This document shows positions 17,115 through 25,769 of a stretch of DNA of 64,000 nucleotides, in pieces (the stretch's first letter is position 1; every line of letters begins with the position of its first letter). The notes beneath the pieces were generated by a model. It saw nothing but the letters and a program-made list of their open reading frames with translations. It was not told where the DNA came from and did no database searches. The position numbers were made by a program, and so were the translations under genes. Source of the DNA: ZAX-1 sp046533095 (GTDB lineage Bacteria > Bacillota > Clostridia > Lachnospirales > Lachnospiraceae); NCBI GenBank assembly GCA_046533095.1, contig JAJQRA010000030.1:186001-250000 (forward strand), read 5' to 3'.

Positions 17115-17957
17115 ATGCAAAAATCTATTAAAAGATATTTTCCTATTTTTGCACTGCCAACGATTGTAGCATTTACAATTGGGTTTATCGTTCCTTTTAT
17201 CATGGGCGTCTATTTATCCTTTTGTGAATTCACAACGGTTACCGATGCAAAATTTGTAGGAGCGAAGAATTATGCAAAAATTTTTACGGATGGAACATTT
17301 GGGCATGCACTTTGGTACACGGCATTGTTTACCATCGTTTCCGTCGTCTTAATTAATGTACTGGCATTTGTCATAGCGATGTGTTTGACGAAGAAACTGA
17401 AAGGAACAAATATATTCCGTACCGTATATTTCATGCCAAACCTCATTGGTGGAATTGTACTTGGATATATCTGGCAGTTGCTTTTAAATGGTTTGCTCTT
17501 AAGGGTAGAACGTACCCTAACGTATAGTTCGTCCTATGGTTTTTGGGGTCTGGTCATATTGATGTGCTGGCAGCAGATAGGGTATATGATGATTATCTAC
17601 ATCGCAGGTATCCAAAATATTCCGGGGGAACTAGTGGAAGCTGCAAAAATTGATGGAGCAAAGAAAGGGCAGATATTAGCGAATGTAACGATTCCAATGG
17701 TGATGCCTTCCATTACGATTTGTACATTTTTAACGTTGACCAATGGATTTAAACTATTTGACCAAAACCTTGCATTAACCAATGGAGATCCGTCCAATAT
17801 GTCAGAAATGCTTGCCTTAAATATCTATAATACGTTTTATGGGCGACCAGGCTGGGAAGGTGTTGGCCAGGCAAAAGCAGTCGTATTCTTTATTTTAGTA
17901 GCATTGATTGCAATCATTCAAACGAGGCTTACAAGAACAAAAGAGGTGCAGCAATGA
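17115..17957 (+). CDS. Sugar ABC transporter permease, MalF-like
   Basis: 280 residues with about six membrane helices and the inner-membrane-protein EAA loop (GELVEAAKIDGAKKGQILAN), which docks to the ATPase. The N-terminus FPIFALPTIVAFTIGFIVPF and the phrase FRTVYFMPNLIGGIVLGYIW are typical of carbohydrate permeases of the MalF/LacF group. It works with the binding lipoprotein and the next permease. AAGAGG lies upstream of the start. Confidence 0.92.
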   Translation: MQKSIKRYFPIFALPTIVAFTIGFIVPFIMGVYLSFCEFTTVTDAKFVGAKNYAKIFTDGTFGHALWYTALFTIVSVVLINVLAFVIAMCLTKKLKGTNIFRTVYFMPNLIGGIVLGYIWQLLLNGLLLRVERTLTYSSSYGFWGLVILMCWQQIGYMMIIYIAGIQNIPGELVEAAKIDGAKKGQILANVTIPMVMPSITICTFLTLTNGFKLFDQNLALTNGDPSNMSEMLALNIYNTFYGRPGWEGVGQAKAVVFFILVALIAIIQTRLTRTKEVQQ

Positions 17958-18052
17958 TGAAAAGGGAAATATTTAAAACCAACAAATCTGTACTTCTCGA
18001 TACAAATCTATGGACAAGAAAATGCACACAAAAAATGTGCAGAAAGAGGTGA
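17954..18052 (+). CDS. Possible 32-codon ORF between the two permeases
   Basis: ATG at 17954 overlaps the MalF-like stop (ATGA). The frame reads MMKREIFKTNKSVLLDTNLW then TRKCTQKMCRKR and stops three bases before the next permease start, so it fills the gap exactly. It is very basic with two Cys. It could be a coupling peptide or an accidental frame; an RNA hairpin TGCACA/TGTGCA lies within its end. Confidence 0.3.
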   Translation: MMKREIFKTNKSVLLDTNLWTRKCTQKMCRKR

Positions 18053-18055
18053 ATC

Positions 18056-18895
18056 ATGGATGCAAAAAAAGCAAATTATAATTGGCCGTTGACCGTGCTA
18101 TTTACGATTATTTCGATTGCATGGATCTGCCCATTGCTCCTTGTACTTATCAACTCCTTTAAGAAAAAAGCGTATATAAGCAAACGGCCGTTTCAACTTC
18201 CCACAGGGAAAATGTTTGTATCCTTGGATAATTATGTAAATGGAATTAAGAAGATTGATTTTTTCCATGCATTTGGATATTCTTTATTTATCACGATATT
18301 CTCGGTGCTCTTTATTATATTATGTACCTCTATGTGCGCTTGGTATATAACGAGGGTGAAAACGAAATTTACGTCTACTTTTTACTATTTTTGCCTGTTT
18401 TCCATGATTGTACCATTTCAGATGGTGATGTTTACCTTATCTAAAATTGCAAACATGCTGCACTTAAGCAATCCGATTGGTATTATTTTCGTATATTTAG
18501 GATTTGGCGCAGGGCTTTCCGTTTTCATGTTTTGCGGATTTATCAAGAGCATACCCCTTGAAATAGAAGAGGCGGCAATGATTGATGGATGTACCCCAAT
18601 CAATACATTTTTTCAAGTAGTGCTCCCCGTATTAAAGCCAACCTGTGTAACAGTTGCCATTTTACAGGCGATGTGGATATGGAATGACTACCTGCTCCCA
18701 TACTTGGTACTTGATATCAAAAAATACAAGACAATCCCAATTGCAATCCAATACCTAAAAGGCGGATACGGCTCCATTGATATGGGTGCAATGATGGCAA
18801 TGCTGGTTTTGGCGATTATCCCCATTGTCGTATTTTACCTTGCAAGCCAGAAATATATTATTGAAGGCGTTGTCGCAGGGGCGGTAAAAGGATAA
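18056..18895 (+). CDS. Sugar ABC transporter permease, MalG-like
   Basis: 279 residues with six predicted helices and the EAA loop (LEIEEAAMIDGCTPINTFFQ). The ending YIIEGVVAGAVKG is the usual C-terminus of the MalG class. It is the second half of the membrane channel. GAGGTGA precedes the ATG. The last codons are the first unit of a tandem repeat that continues past the stop. Confidence 0.92.
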   Translation: MDAKKANYNWPLTVLFTIISIAWICPLLLVLINSFKKKAYISKRPFQLPTGKMFVSLDNYVNGIKKIDFFHAFGYSLFITIFSVLFIILCTSMCAWYITRVKTKFTSTFYYFCLFSMIVPFQMVMFTLSKIANMLHLSNPIGIIFVYLGFGAGLSVFMFCGFIKSIPLEIEEAAMIDGCTPINTFFQVVLPVLKPTCVTVAILQAMWIWNDYLLPYLVLDIKKYKTIPIAIQYLKGGYGSIDMGAMMAMLVLAIIPIVVFYLASQKYIIEGVVAGAVKG

Positions 18896-19020
18896 GGACT
18901 ACCAAACAGAAAATAACAGAACAATAGTATGGAAGGCGTTGCTACAGGGGCAGTAAAAGGATAAGGACTACCAAACAGAGCGATATTATGGAAGGCGTTG
19001 CCGCAGGGCAGTGAAAGGAT
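18860..19020 (+). repeat. Tandem repeat starting inside the MalG-like gene 3' end
   Basis: GAAGGCGTTG..GCAGGGG.. with GTAAAAGGATAAGGACTACC occurs at 18863, 18932 and 18991 (offsets 69 and 59 bp). The first unit is the authentic last 11 codons plus stop; the others lie outside the gene. The stretch up to 19142 holds no gene. Confidence 0.85.
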
Positions 19021-19142
19021 AAGGATGACAAAATAATAGGTACGGCAGATAGATATCGTAAAAGATAAATAACAAAATATAGATATATGAAAACACTACA
19101 GACACGAAGGTCAAAAAAATGTCTAGTAATGGGTAAGCTTTA

Positions 19143-19176
19143 CACTAGGCTCGAAAAGACCTTGCCAAGTGTTTGA
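19143..19176 (+). promoter_or_regulatory. 5'-UTR hairpin module, copy A (before LacI)
   Basis: CACTAGGCTCGAAAAGACC continues as TTGCCAAGTGTTTGATA. CACTAGGC pairs with GCCAAGTG to form a stem-loop, and the Shine-Dalgarno sequence of the LacI gene follows within a few bases. Near-identical modules lie at 28508 and 56083-56164. Confidence 0.7.
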
Positions 19177-19190
19177 TACGGAGAAATAAT

Positions 19191-20204
19191 ATGTTGACAA
19201 TTAAGGATATAGCGAGGGAATCAGGCTACTCGGTAAGTACCGTTTCTAGGGTCTTAAATAATCGCAGGGACGTAAGCCCCATAGCAAAAAAGAGAATAGA
19301 AGGAATTGTGGCAGCAAATCATTTTGTACCAAATGTCAATGCGAAACATCTAAAGCAAATGGTGAGCAAGAGCATTGTGGTACTGGTCAAAGGGACATCG
19401 AATATGCTGTTTGCCAACATTGTAGAAGAAATACAAAAGAGAGTGGAACGGACAAAGTATACTGCGATTGTTTCGTATCTAGACGAAGACGATAACGAGG
19501 TAGAGCAGGCTTTGACTGTGTGCCGGGAGCGAAAACCATTAGGATTATTGTTTCTAGGTGGAAATCCGGATTTTTTCAAACAGAAATTTGGAGAGGTCAG
19601 TATACCTTGTGTGTTAGTGACAAATCAGGCAAAAGATATGCAGTTTCCCAATCTTTCGAGTGTGGCAACCGATGATATTGCCGCGGCAAAGTGTGCGGTA
19701 GACTATCTTATTGAACGGGGGCACACAAATATCGGGATTCTCGGGGGCGATTTGACATCCTCCTATACAAGCATACAACGGTTTTACGGCTGCGAGCAAA
19801 GCTTTTTAAATCATGGGCTTTTCTTTGATGCGAAGACGCACTACAGTAAGGCTCGCTTTTCCTATGACAGCGCCTACCGTGCCATGATGTGGCTGCTAGA
19901 GTCAGTCCATGATATTACGGCTGTTTTCACAATGTCCGATGTGATGGCAATTGGTGCAGTCAGGGCATTGTGCGACAGTCATTTAAACGTACCGAATGAT
20001 ATTTCAGTGATCGGCTTTGATGGAATTACACTGGCTGAATATTATAACCCGAAGCTTACGACCATTCAACAGCAATATAAAATCCTTGCATCCAGAAGCC
20101 TTGAAATTCTATTGAACGACATAACATTAAATGGGGTTCCGGTACATGAAATTGTTCCGTTTCATCTGATGCAAGGAGAAAGCGTTAAAAATTGTAACCG
20201 ATAA
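19191..20204 (+). CDS. LacI-family transcriptional regulator
   Basis: 337 residues. The N-terminal helix-turn-helix is canonical (LTIKDIARESGYSVSTVSR then VLNNRRDVSP), followed by a periplasmic-binding-protein-like effector domain (SIVVLVKGTSNMLFANIVEE, GILGGDLTS, DISVIGFDGITLAEYYNPKL). It lies between the sugar transporter genes and the glucanotransferase gene and most likely controls them through the palindrome at 15371. The start at 19191 is chosen because CGGAGA lies nine bases upstream; a hairpin module shared with two other genes precedes it. Confidence 0.92.
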   Translation: MLTIKDIARESGYSVSTVSRVLNNRRDVSPIAKKRIEGIVAANHFVPNVNAKHLKQMVSKSIVVLVKGTSNMLFANIVEEIQKRVERTKYTAIVSYLDEDDNEVEQALTVCRERKPLGLLFLGGNPDFFKQKFGEVSIPCVLVTNQAKDMQFPNLSSVATDDIAAAKCAVDYLIERGHTNIGILGGDLTSSYTSIQRFYGCEQSFLNHGLFFDAKTHYSKARFSYDSAYRAMMWLLESVHDITAVFTMSDVMAIGAVRALCDSHLNVPNDISVIGFDGITLAEYYNPKLTTIQQQYKILASRSLEILLNDITLNGVPVHEIVPFHLMQGESVKNCNR

Positions 20205-20249
20205 TCGTTAAAACAAAATGAGCATAGTGACAAAACAGGAGGTAGAGGA

Positions 20250-21866
20250 ATGCGCAGCAGTGGAATTTTAATGCATATATCTTCGTTGCCGTCGCCTTAT
20301 GGAATCGGCACGATGGGAAAAGAAGCAGTAAAATTTATAGACTTTCTTGTAGATGCGGCACAAACATATTGGCAGGTGTTGCCTATCTGTCCAACGAGCT
20401 ATGGGGATAGTCCCTACCAGTCTTTTTCGGGCTTTGCCGGAGATCCCTATTATATAGATTTGGATTATTTGTGCAAAGACGGGCTATTGCTAGAAGAAGA
20501 GTGCCAATCATATGCATGGGGGGCCAATGAAAGGGAAATTGATTTTGGCATTTTATATGAAAATCGGTATAGGCTGCTTTTAAAGGCTTTCAATAGGTTT
20601 AAAAACGATGTCCCAAACGACTACTATTTTTTCTGCAAAAAGGAAGCGGAGTGGCTTTCGGATTATGCTTTATTTATGGCACTCAAAGACAAAAATAATG
20701 GAGAATCGTGGATTAATTGGGAAAAAAGCTTAAAATTTCGGAAAGAAGAGGCATTACAACGTGCAAAAGAAGAGCTAGAGGAAGAACTGTTTTTCTGGAA
20801 AATGATTCAATATCTTTTTTATAAACAGTGGTATGCGATCAAATCCTATGCAAACAAGCAAGGGATTAAAATCATAGGGGATCTTCCAATCTATGTGGCA
20901 GGCGACAGTGCCGATGTATGGGCAAACCCTTCGCAATTTTATTTAGATGAGGATCTAAACCCCATTGATGTGGCAGGATGTCCGCCGGATGGATTTACCG
21001 AGGATGGGCAGTTGTGGGGGAATCCTTTGTTTCGGTGGGACAAAATGAAACAGGATCATTACGCTTGGTGGACAAAACGGCTGAAAGGAATGTCAAAATT
21101 ATTTGATATCGTGCGCATCGACCATTTTCGTGGATTTGATTCCTATTATGCGATTCCCTACGGGGATAAAACAGCAAAATATGGGGAGTGGCGGGAAGGA
21201 CCGGGTATTAAGCTGTTTCAAACCATGAAAGAAGAATTAGGGGAAATCAATATTATTGTAGAAGATTTGGGATTTTTAACGCCTTCTGTAAAAAAACTGG
21301 TAAAGGACTCTGGATTTCCCGGTATGAAACTACTGCAGTTCGCTTTTGATACCAGAGAAGATAGCGACTATCTGCCGCACAACTACGAAAGGCATAGTGT
21401 AGTCTATACGGGCACCCATGACAATGATACGATTTTAGGCTGGATGGAAACAGCGCCGGTCAAGAGTGTGAAATTTGCCAAAGAATACTTGCGCCTGACA
21501 AAAGAGGAAGGGTACAATTGGGGTATGATGAAAGCTGCTTGGTCAAGCGTTTCAGACCTTGCTGTCGTTACAATGCAGGATTTGCTTGGACTTTCAAGTG
21601 AAGCGAGAATGAACATACCCTCAACGCTAGGCTGTAATTGGAAATGGCGCATGGATAAAGGCGCCCTGACAAAAGAACTTGCCAATAAAATCTACAATAA
21701 TATGAGTATATATGGGAGACAAGCAAAGACCACGAAGACAAGCAAAGACCCTGCGACAAGCAAGGAATCAGCGACAAGCAGGGAATCAGCGACAAGCAAG
21801 GGCCCTGCGACAAGCAAGGAATCAGTGACGAGCAAGAAAAGCAGCGACGAGCAAAGAAACGAGTGA
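20250..21866 (+). CDS. malQ: 4-alpha-glucanotransferase
   Basis: 538 residues. GH77 landmarks are present: QTYWQVLPICPTSYGDSPYQ near the N-terminus, the nucleophile region DIVRIDHFRGFDSYYAIP (~residues 287-304), the acid/base Glu in INIIVEDLGFLTPSV and the Asp of VYTGTHDNDTILGW. The enzyme disproportionates maltodextrins in the cytoplasm. The normal domain ends near residue 488; the last ~45 residues are an unusual Thr/Ser/Lys-rich tail of ATSKES-type repeats encoded by tandem DNA that continues past the stop. AGGAGG precedes the ATG. Confidence 0.95.
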   Translation: MRSSGILMHISSLPSPYGIGTMGKEAVKFIDFLVDAAQTYWQVLPICPTSYGDSPYQSFSGFAGDPYYIDLDYLCKDGLLLEEECQSYAWGANEREIDFGILYENRYRLLLKAFNRFKNDVPNDYYFFCKKEAEWLSDYALFMALKDKNNGESWINWEKSLKFRKEEALQRAKEELEEELFFWKMIQYLFYKQWYAIKSYANKQGIKIIGDLPIYVAGDSADVWANPSQFYLDEDLNPIDVAGCPPDGFTEDGQLWGNPLFRWDKMKQDHYAWWTKRLKGMSKLFDIVRIDHFRGFDSYYAIPYGDKTAKYGEWREGPGIKLFQTMKEELGEINIIVEDLGFLTPSVKKLVKDSGFPGMKLLQFAFDTREDSDYLPHNYERHSVVYTGTHDNDTILGWMETAPVKSVKFAKEYLRLTKEEGYNWGMMKAAWSSVSDLAVVTMQDLLGLSSEARMNIPSTLGCNWKWRMDKGALTKELANKIYNNMSIYGRQAKTTKTSKDPATSKESATSRESATSKGPATSKESVTSKKSSDEQRNE

Positions 21867-21965
21867 CAAGCAAGAAAAGCAGCGACGAGCAAAGAAACGA
21901 GTGACAAGCAAGGAACCAGCGACGAGCAAAGAAACGAGTGGCAAGCAAGGAATCCAGTGACGAGT
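21716..21965 (+). repeat. Tandem repeat crossing the malQ stop codon
   Basis: Units of about 18 bp built on GCGACAAGCAAGGAATCA extend from the end of malQ across its stop to about 21965. Inside the gene they code ATSKES-like repeats. After the stop they shift to a longer unit (GCGACGAGCAAAGAAACGAG / TGACAAGCAAG). Confidence 0.85.
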
Positions 21966-22029
21966 GGATTGTGAAACAAATTGAAACGAGAGGGCACATC
22001 ATAAATTTTGCAAGGGAGCGTGTTGCTAA

Positions 22030-22722
22030 ATGTCGTTAGAACAGCAAATCAGTGCAAGGGCACTGGAACTTGGGATTGAAAAATGTGGCATTATTAAACC
22101 GGAAGCGATGCTCGACTATGCAGATCGCTTGCAAGAGAGAATGCAGCGAATACCAAATGGGGAACAGCAGTACAGCCGATTTATGGGTTTCGCAGATATA
22201 AAAAGGCAATTTCCATGGGCAAAATCAATTGTGGTTGCAGTGCTTCCTTATGGACATTATACCATCCCGAAAAATGCAATTGCGCGCTATGGCAAATCCT
22301 ATTTGACGGATATGCGTTTCAACCTTGATGCACCGGAACATCGAAAAGCAGAGTTATTAGGCGCTTATCTGAATGAGCTTGGACTTAAAACAGCAAGCAA
22401 TGAGCACCCTGGTATAACGGCTATGCGCTGGGCCGCCTATAAAGCAGGACTAGGCATCATTCGGCGCAATAATTTTTTCTACACGGAAAGCGGGTCATGG
22501 GTGACAATTGCTGCATGGGTTACAGATGGAGACATGCAACTGATTGGTAGCCATAATCTAAAGGAGTGCCCGCCACATTGCACCGAATGCCGCAAAGCCT
22601 GTAAAACAAAATCCTTGCATGCGCCATATACGATGAATATGGCAACTTGTGTAAGCAGATATACAACCTCAAATGATCCGGTTTCCTATGATGATGAGAT
22701 AAACCGTCAAATAGGGGAATGA
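22030..22722 (+). CDS. Epoxyqueuosine reductase (QueG)-like protein, probably truncated
   Basis: 230 residues. The sequence has the QueG-type cobalamin/Fe-S reductase layout: SIVVAVLPYGHY, RYGKSYLTDMRFNLDA, ITAMRWAAYKAGLGIIRRNN and one ferredoxin-like cluster motif CPPHCTECRKACKTKSLHAP. Relatives continue with a second cluster (CxxCxxxC) and a C-terminal part; here the frame stops right after EINRQIGE. The missing cluster suggests an inactive or altered enzyme. Related Clostridial proteins are not proven to act in queuosine synthesis. AAGGGAGC lies upstream of the start. Confidence 0.7.
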   Translation: MSLEQQISARALELGIEKCGIIKPEAMLDYADRLQERMQRIPNGEQQYSRFMGFADIKRQFPWAKSIVVAVLPYGHYTIPKNAIARYGKSYLTDMRFNLDAPEHRKAELLGAYLNELGLKTASNEHPGITAMRWAAYKAGLGIIRRNNFFYTESGSWVTIAAWVTDGDMQLIGSHNLKECPPHCTECRKACKTKSLHAPYTMNMATCVSRYTTSNDPVSYDDEINRQIGE

Positions 22723-22726
22723 CGCG

Positions 22727-22786
22727 CATGAAATCGTGCGGAAAAAAGCAATATGGGCATTGCGCGAAATGGGCATCAAAAAATAG
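22727..22786 (+). pseudogene. Probable C-terminal remnant of the QueG-like gene
   Basis: Just after the stop, another frame reads HEIVRKKAIWALREMGIKK and ends in TAG. It looks like a genuine protein end rather than chance. I infer an internal deletion with frameshift that removed the second cluster region of the upstream gene. Confidence 0.45.
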
Positions 22787-22992
22787 TAAATTATGGGAAA
22801 ATATAATAACGAATTCGGGGGAAATAGCCGATATATAAAATAACAGAAGGAACTGTTGGCGGCGCTATCCAATCGTTGCTATTCACATCATTGTTATGGT
22901 TCACAGCTAGTTGCGAATCGTAGCATCTCATCAAAATAGCTGTATAGAATCGAAGGATCGGGCGCTTGTTTTTTAGCAAGGAGGAATGCGTC

Positions 22993-23361
22993 ATGATGAT
23001 GAAAAGGATTGAGCCAATTAGTATGATGAATGCCCTGCCGTCCAATTATGAGGAAGAAAAATTAAGCGATTTAAACAAAGGGGGTATTGGTTTTCTTGAG
23101 ATATTGCAGGACAAATTTATGGCATTACAAAGAGATAAAGACATAGGACAAGGGAAAGAAAGTGCAGAAAATCCTGTTCCAAGGAAGTATGAAAATGACA
23201 GTGAACCCGTAATGCAGCCGGATTATTTAAATGTGGCCAGTATCATGGGCAGGGAGCATTTAAATATTTTCACACATGTATACGTAAATAGTGCAACAAG
23301 AGCAATCGAATACAAAGGCATGATTGTGCATGCCAAAAATGAAATGGATGACGCCAGTTGA
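22993..23361 (+). CDS. Hypothetical protein
   Basis: 122 residues, soluble and charged, start chosen after AAGGAGG at the first of three ATGs. I recognise no family. It has no signal peptide or membrane segment. It is followed by a hairpin with a short T run and then the lipase gene. Confidence 0.6.
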   Translation: MMMKRIEPISMMNALPSNYEEEKLSDLNKGGIGFLEILQDKFMALQRDKDIGQGKESAENPVPRKYENDSEPVMQPDYLNVASIMGREHLNIFTHVYVNSATRAIEYKGMIVHAKNEMDDAS

Positions 23362-23457
23362 TGGGTGCTTTCCTAGCTGTGGATAGCAACAATGGACGAG
23401 GCGACAGAGAAAGGTTCGTATTTGCAATGATGGTCAAACAATATAATATGATTTATT

Positions 23458-23499
23458 AAAATCCTCCTATCGGCTTTCATCGTAAATAGGAGGATTTTA
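23458..23499 (+). terminator. Hairpin with short T run
   Basis: AAAATCCTCCTAT pairs with ATAGGAGGATTTT around an 18-base loop. The T run is only four bases, so it may be a weak terminator for the hypothetical gene or a leader structure of the lipase gene. Confidence 0.55.
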
Positions 23500-23516
23500 A
23501 TGTGCAAGGAGATGCT

Positions 23517-24332
23517 ATGGGAAAAAAGTTGAAATATCCGATCGTGCTGATACACGGTACCGGATTCCGCGACCGAAAACATTTGAATTACTGGGGCCGT
23601 ATCCCGAAAGTTCTTTCCATGAATGGTGCAAAGATCTATTATGGCGGTCAGGACAGCTGGGGAACCATAGAGTGGAATGCCGAGATCTTGAAAGTTAACA
23701 TTGTGGCGATATTGGATAAAACGGGGTGCGATAAGGTGAATCTGATTGCGCATTCAAAAGGTGGATTAGAAGCGCGGATGCTCATTTCTTCGCTTAAAAT
23801 GTCGGAGCGCATCGCCAGCCTGACAACGATTGCAACACCCCACGGTGGATCAAAGACGATTGACTTGCTATTGCGGCTGCCGAAGCCGCTGCTCAAAATC
23901 GCAGCATTCTTTACAAATCTGTGCTTTAAAATTGCTGGTGATAAAAAACCTGATTTTTATGGGACGATCCACGAATTTGGAACTGTGTACATGAAGAAAT
24001 TCAACAAAGACAATCCAGATGCTCCGCACGTATATTATCAGAGCTATGCCGCTGTCATGAAAAACCCTTTCAGCGATATCTTCCTGTTTTTCACAAACCT
24101 CATTATAAACTTCATCGATGGAGAAAACGATGGACTCGTAACGCCGGACTCCGCCACTTGGACAAACTTCAAAGGGACACTGCGCAGCGTAGGCCGATGT
24201 GGGATATCCCATGCCGATGAAGTGGATTTAAGGCGTATGCGATTTAGTAAGCATACAGAAGACGGGAAAGTCAGCGATATCACAGACGTTTACCTAAAAA
24301 TATACATGGATCTGGCGGAATTAGGATTTTAA
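23517..24332 (+). CDS. Alpha/beta hydrolase, triacylglycerol-lipase-like
   Basis: 271 residues. The oxyanion region PIVLIHGTGFRDR, the nucleophile elbow NLIAHSKGGLEAR (G/AxSxG) and TTIATPHGGSKTID are typical of bacterial lipases/esterases, with Asp in ENDGLVTPDSA and His in GISHADEVDL completing a plausible triad. No signal peptide is seen, so it is probably intracellular. AAGGAGA lies just before the ATG at 23517. Substrate unknown. Confidence 0.88.
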   Translation: MGKKLKYPIVLIHGTGFRDRKHLNYWGRIPKVLSMNGAKIYYGGQDSWGTIEWNAEILKVNIVAILDKTGCDKVNLIAHSKGGLEARMLISSLKMSERIASLTTIATPHGGSKTIDLLLRLPKPLLKIAAFFTNLCFKIAGDKKPDFYGTIHEFGTVYMKKFNKDNPDAPHVYYQSYAAVMKNPFSDIFLFFTNLIINFIDGENDGLVTPDSATWTNFKGTLRSVGRCGISHADEVDLRRMRFSKHTEDGKVSDITDVYLKIYMDLAELGF

Positions 24333-24422
24333 ACGTGAGGCTGGCCGGCTATGATCAGAAATGGAATCTATGAATAGCAAAGAAAAGGTTACGATTCACA
24401 GCTCATTACCGCGAAGTCGCTT

Positions 24423-25568
24423 TTGTGCGTTTTTTACTCAAATTTTAATGAAATGCTTGCAGATATTTTGGAATTTTCCCCTATGGAAAAAGAAGATATT
24501 GCACAATGGAGCAAATGTTGCCCTCACGGTTTTAAGGAACTGTCAAAAAGTATTGCCACTTTATGCAAAGGAAAAAAAGTCGTGTTGCTGATAGATGAGG
24601 TTGACAAGACAAGCAATAACCAAGTTTTCTTAGGTTTCCTTGGATTGCTAAGGGACAAATATCTCGCCCGTAAACGTGGCAAAGACTTTACCTTCCACAG
24701 TGTGGTTTTGGCAGGGGTCAACGACATAAAGACAATCAAGCAAAAGCTGATCGGCCAAGGGCTTCATACGCTTAACATAGGAGAGGGAAGCTATAATTCA
24801 CCATGGAATATAGCCGTAAAATTTGATGTTGACATGTCCTTTCAACCAAACGAAATATCAACCATGCTAAATCAATATGAGGACGACCACCATACCGGTA
24901 TGGACATTCCTTTGATTTCACAGGAGATTTATAGCTATACAAGCGGCTATCCATTTTTAGTGTCAAGGGTATGCCAAGCAGTGGATGAGGAACTTGATAA
25001 AAACTGGACCATGGAAGGTATCAAAGGCGCGGTAAAAATCATCCTGAAAGAAGCTAACACGTTATTTGACAATATCTATAAAATCCTTGAAAATGACCAG
25101 AAATTCTATGATTTTTTATACAGTATCGTGATTGTCGGGGTTTCGTACAAATTTATCCTGGGCAACCCCAAGATAGGCTTTGGCTTGATGTATGGCATAT
25201 TAAAGGATCGAGGCGGCAGAGTTGCCATAAACAATCCTGGAACAGCACGGCAGATATTGTTCCTGACCTATTTAAAACCTCTGATAAATGGAACGGGCTT
25301 CTATCGCATCGAAAGCCAACTGACCGATTTAAGGCGCATGGATATCGTTGTGGATTTTGCCCAAGACCAGTTTATTTTAGAACTAAAGATATGGCATGGC
25401 GATAGCGAACATGAAAAAGCATACGGACAGCTTTCCTCCTATCTTGAAAGCAAACATGCGGATGTTGGCTATCTTGTAACATTTGATTTCCACAAAGACA
25501 AGAACAGGCAGCCGAAGGCTGAATGGATAGAATTTGGGGGAAAGAAGATATTTGACGTGGTGGTGTAG
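24423..25568 (+). pseudogene. AAA-ATPase-like protein, N-terminus missing
   Basis: About 380 codons remain. Walker B and sensor-like sequence VVLLIDEVDKTSNNQVFLGF, the SVVLAGVNDIKTIKQKL block and a C-terminal PD-(D/E)XK nuclease-like region (FILELKIWHGD, YGQLSSYLESKHADVGYLV) are intact. The usual ~200 N-terminal residues with Walker A are absent, the first codons are a chance TTG, and another frame runs from 24361. Such proteins are widespread in Firmicutes and Bacteroidetes with unknown role. Confidence 0.75.
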
Positions 25569-25714
25569 CTTATAGCAAGAACGAATCTTTACTTCCACGG
25601 GTTTGATTTTATTCGCGCCTACAATCACTGGCATACAATCATTAAGCGCGAACTCTAGGATGTGGGCATAACGCATCCTGGATGTGGCGAGTCTAACCTA
25701 AAATGAATCGCGAT

Positions 25715-25742
25715 ACATATTTTAGAATCTTCTACATATACT
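25715..25742 (+). promoter_or_regulatory. Sigma-E-like sporulation promoter of spoIVA
   Basis: ACATATT (25715-25721), 13 bases, then CATATACT (25735-25742) resembles the sigma-E consensus (KMATATT, 13-15 bp, CATACAMT), 28 bp before the ATG. spoIVA is a known sigma-E target in Bacillus and Clostridium. Confidence 0.5.
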
Positions 25743-25769
25743 CTTAAGAGCAAGATAGGAGGATTCTTT

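Noticed and set aside
21568..22002. Minus-strand Cys/Leu/Ser-rich ORFs opposite the malQ tail
   Set aside because: They are antisense images of the tandem repeat array; no ribosome site or independent family signal.
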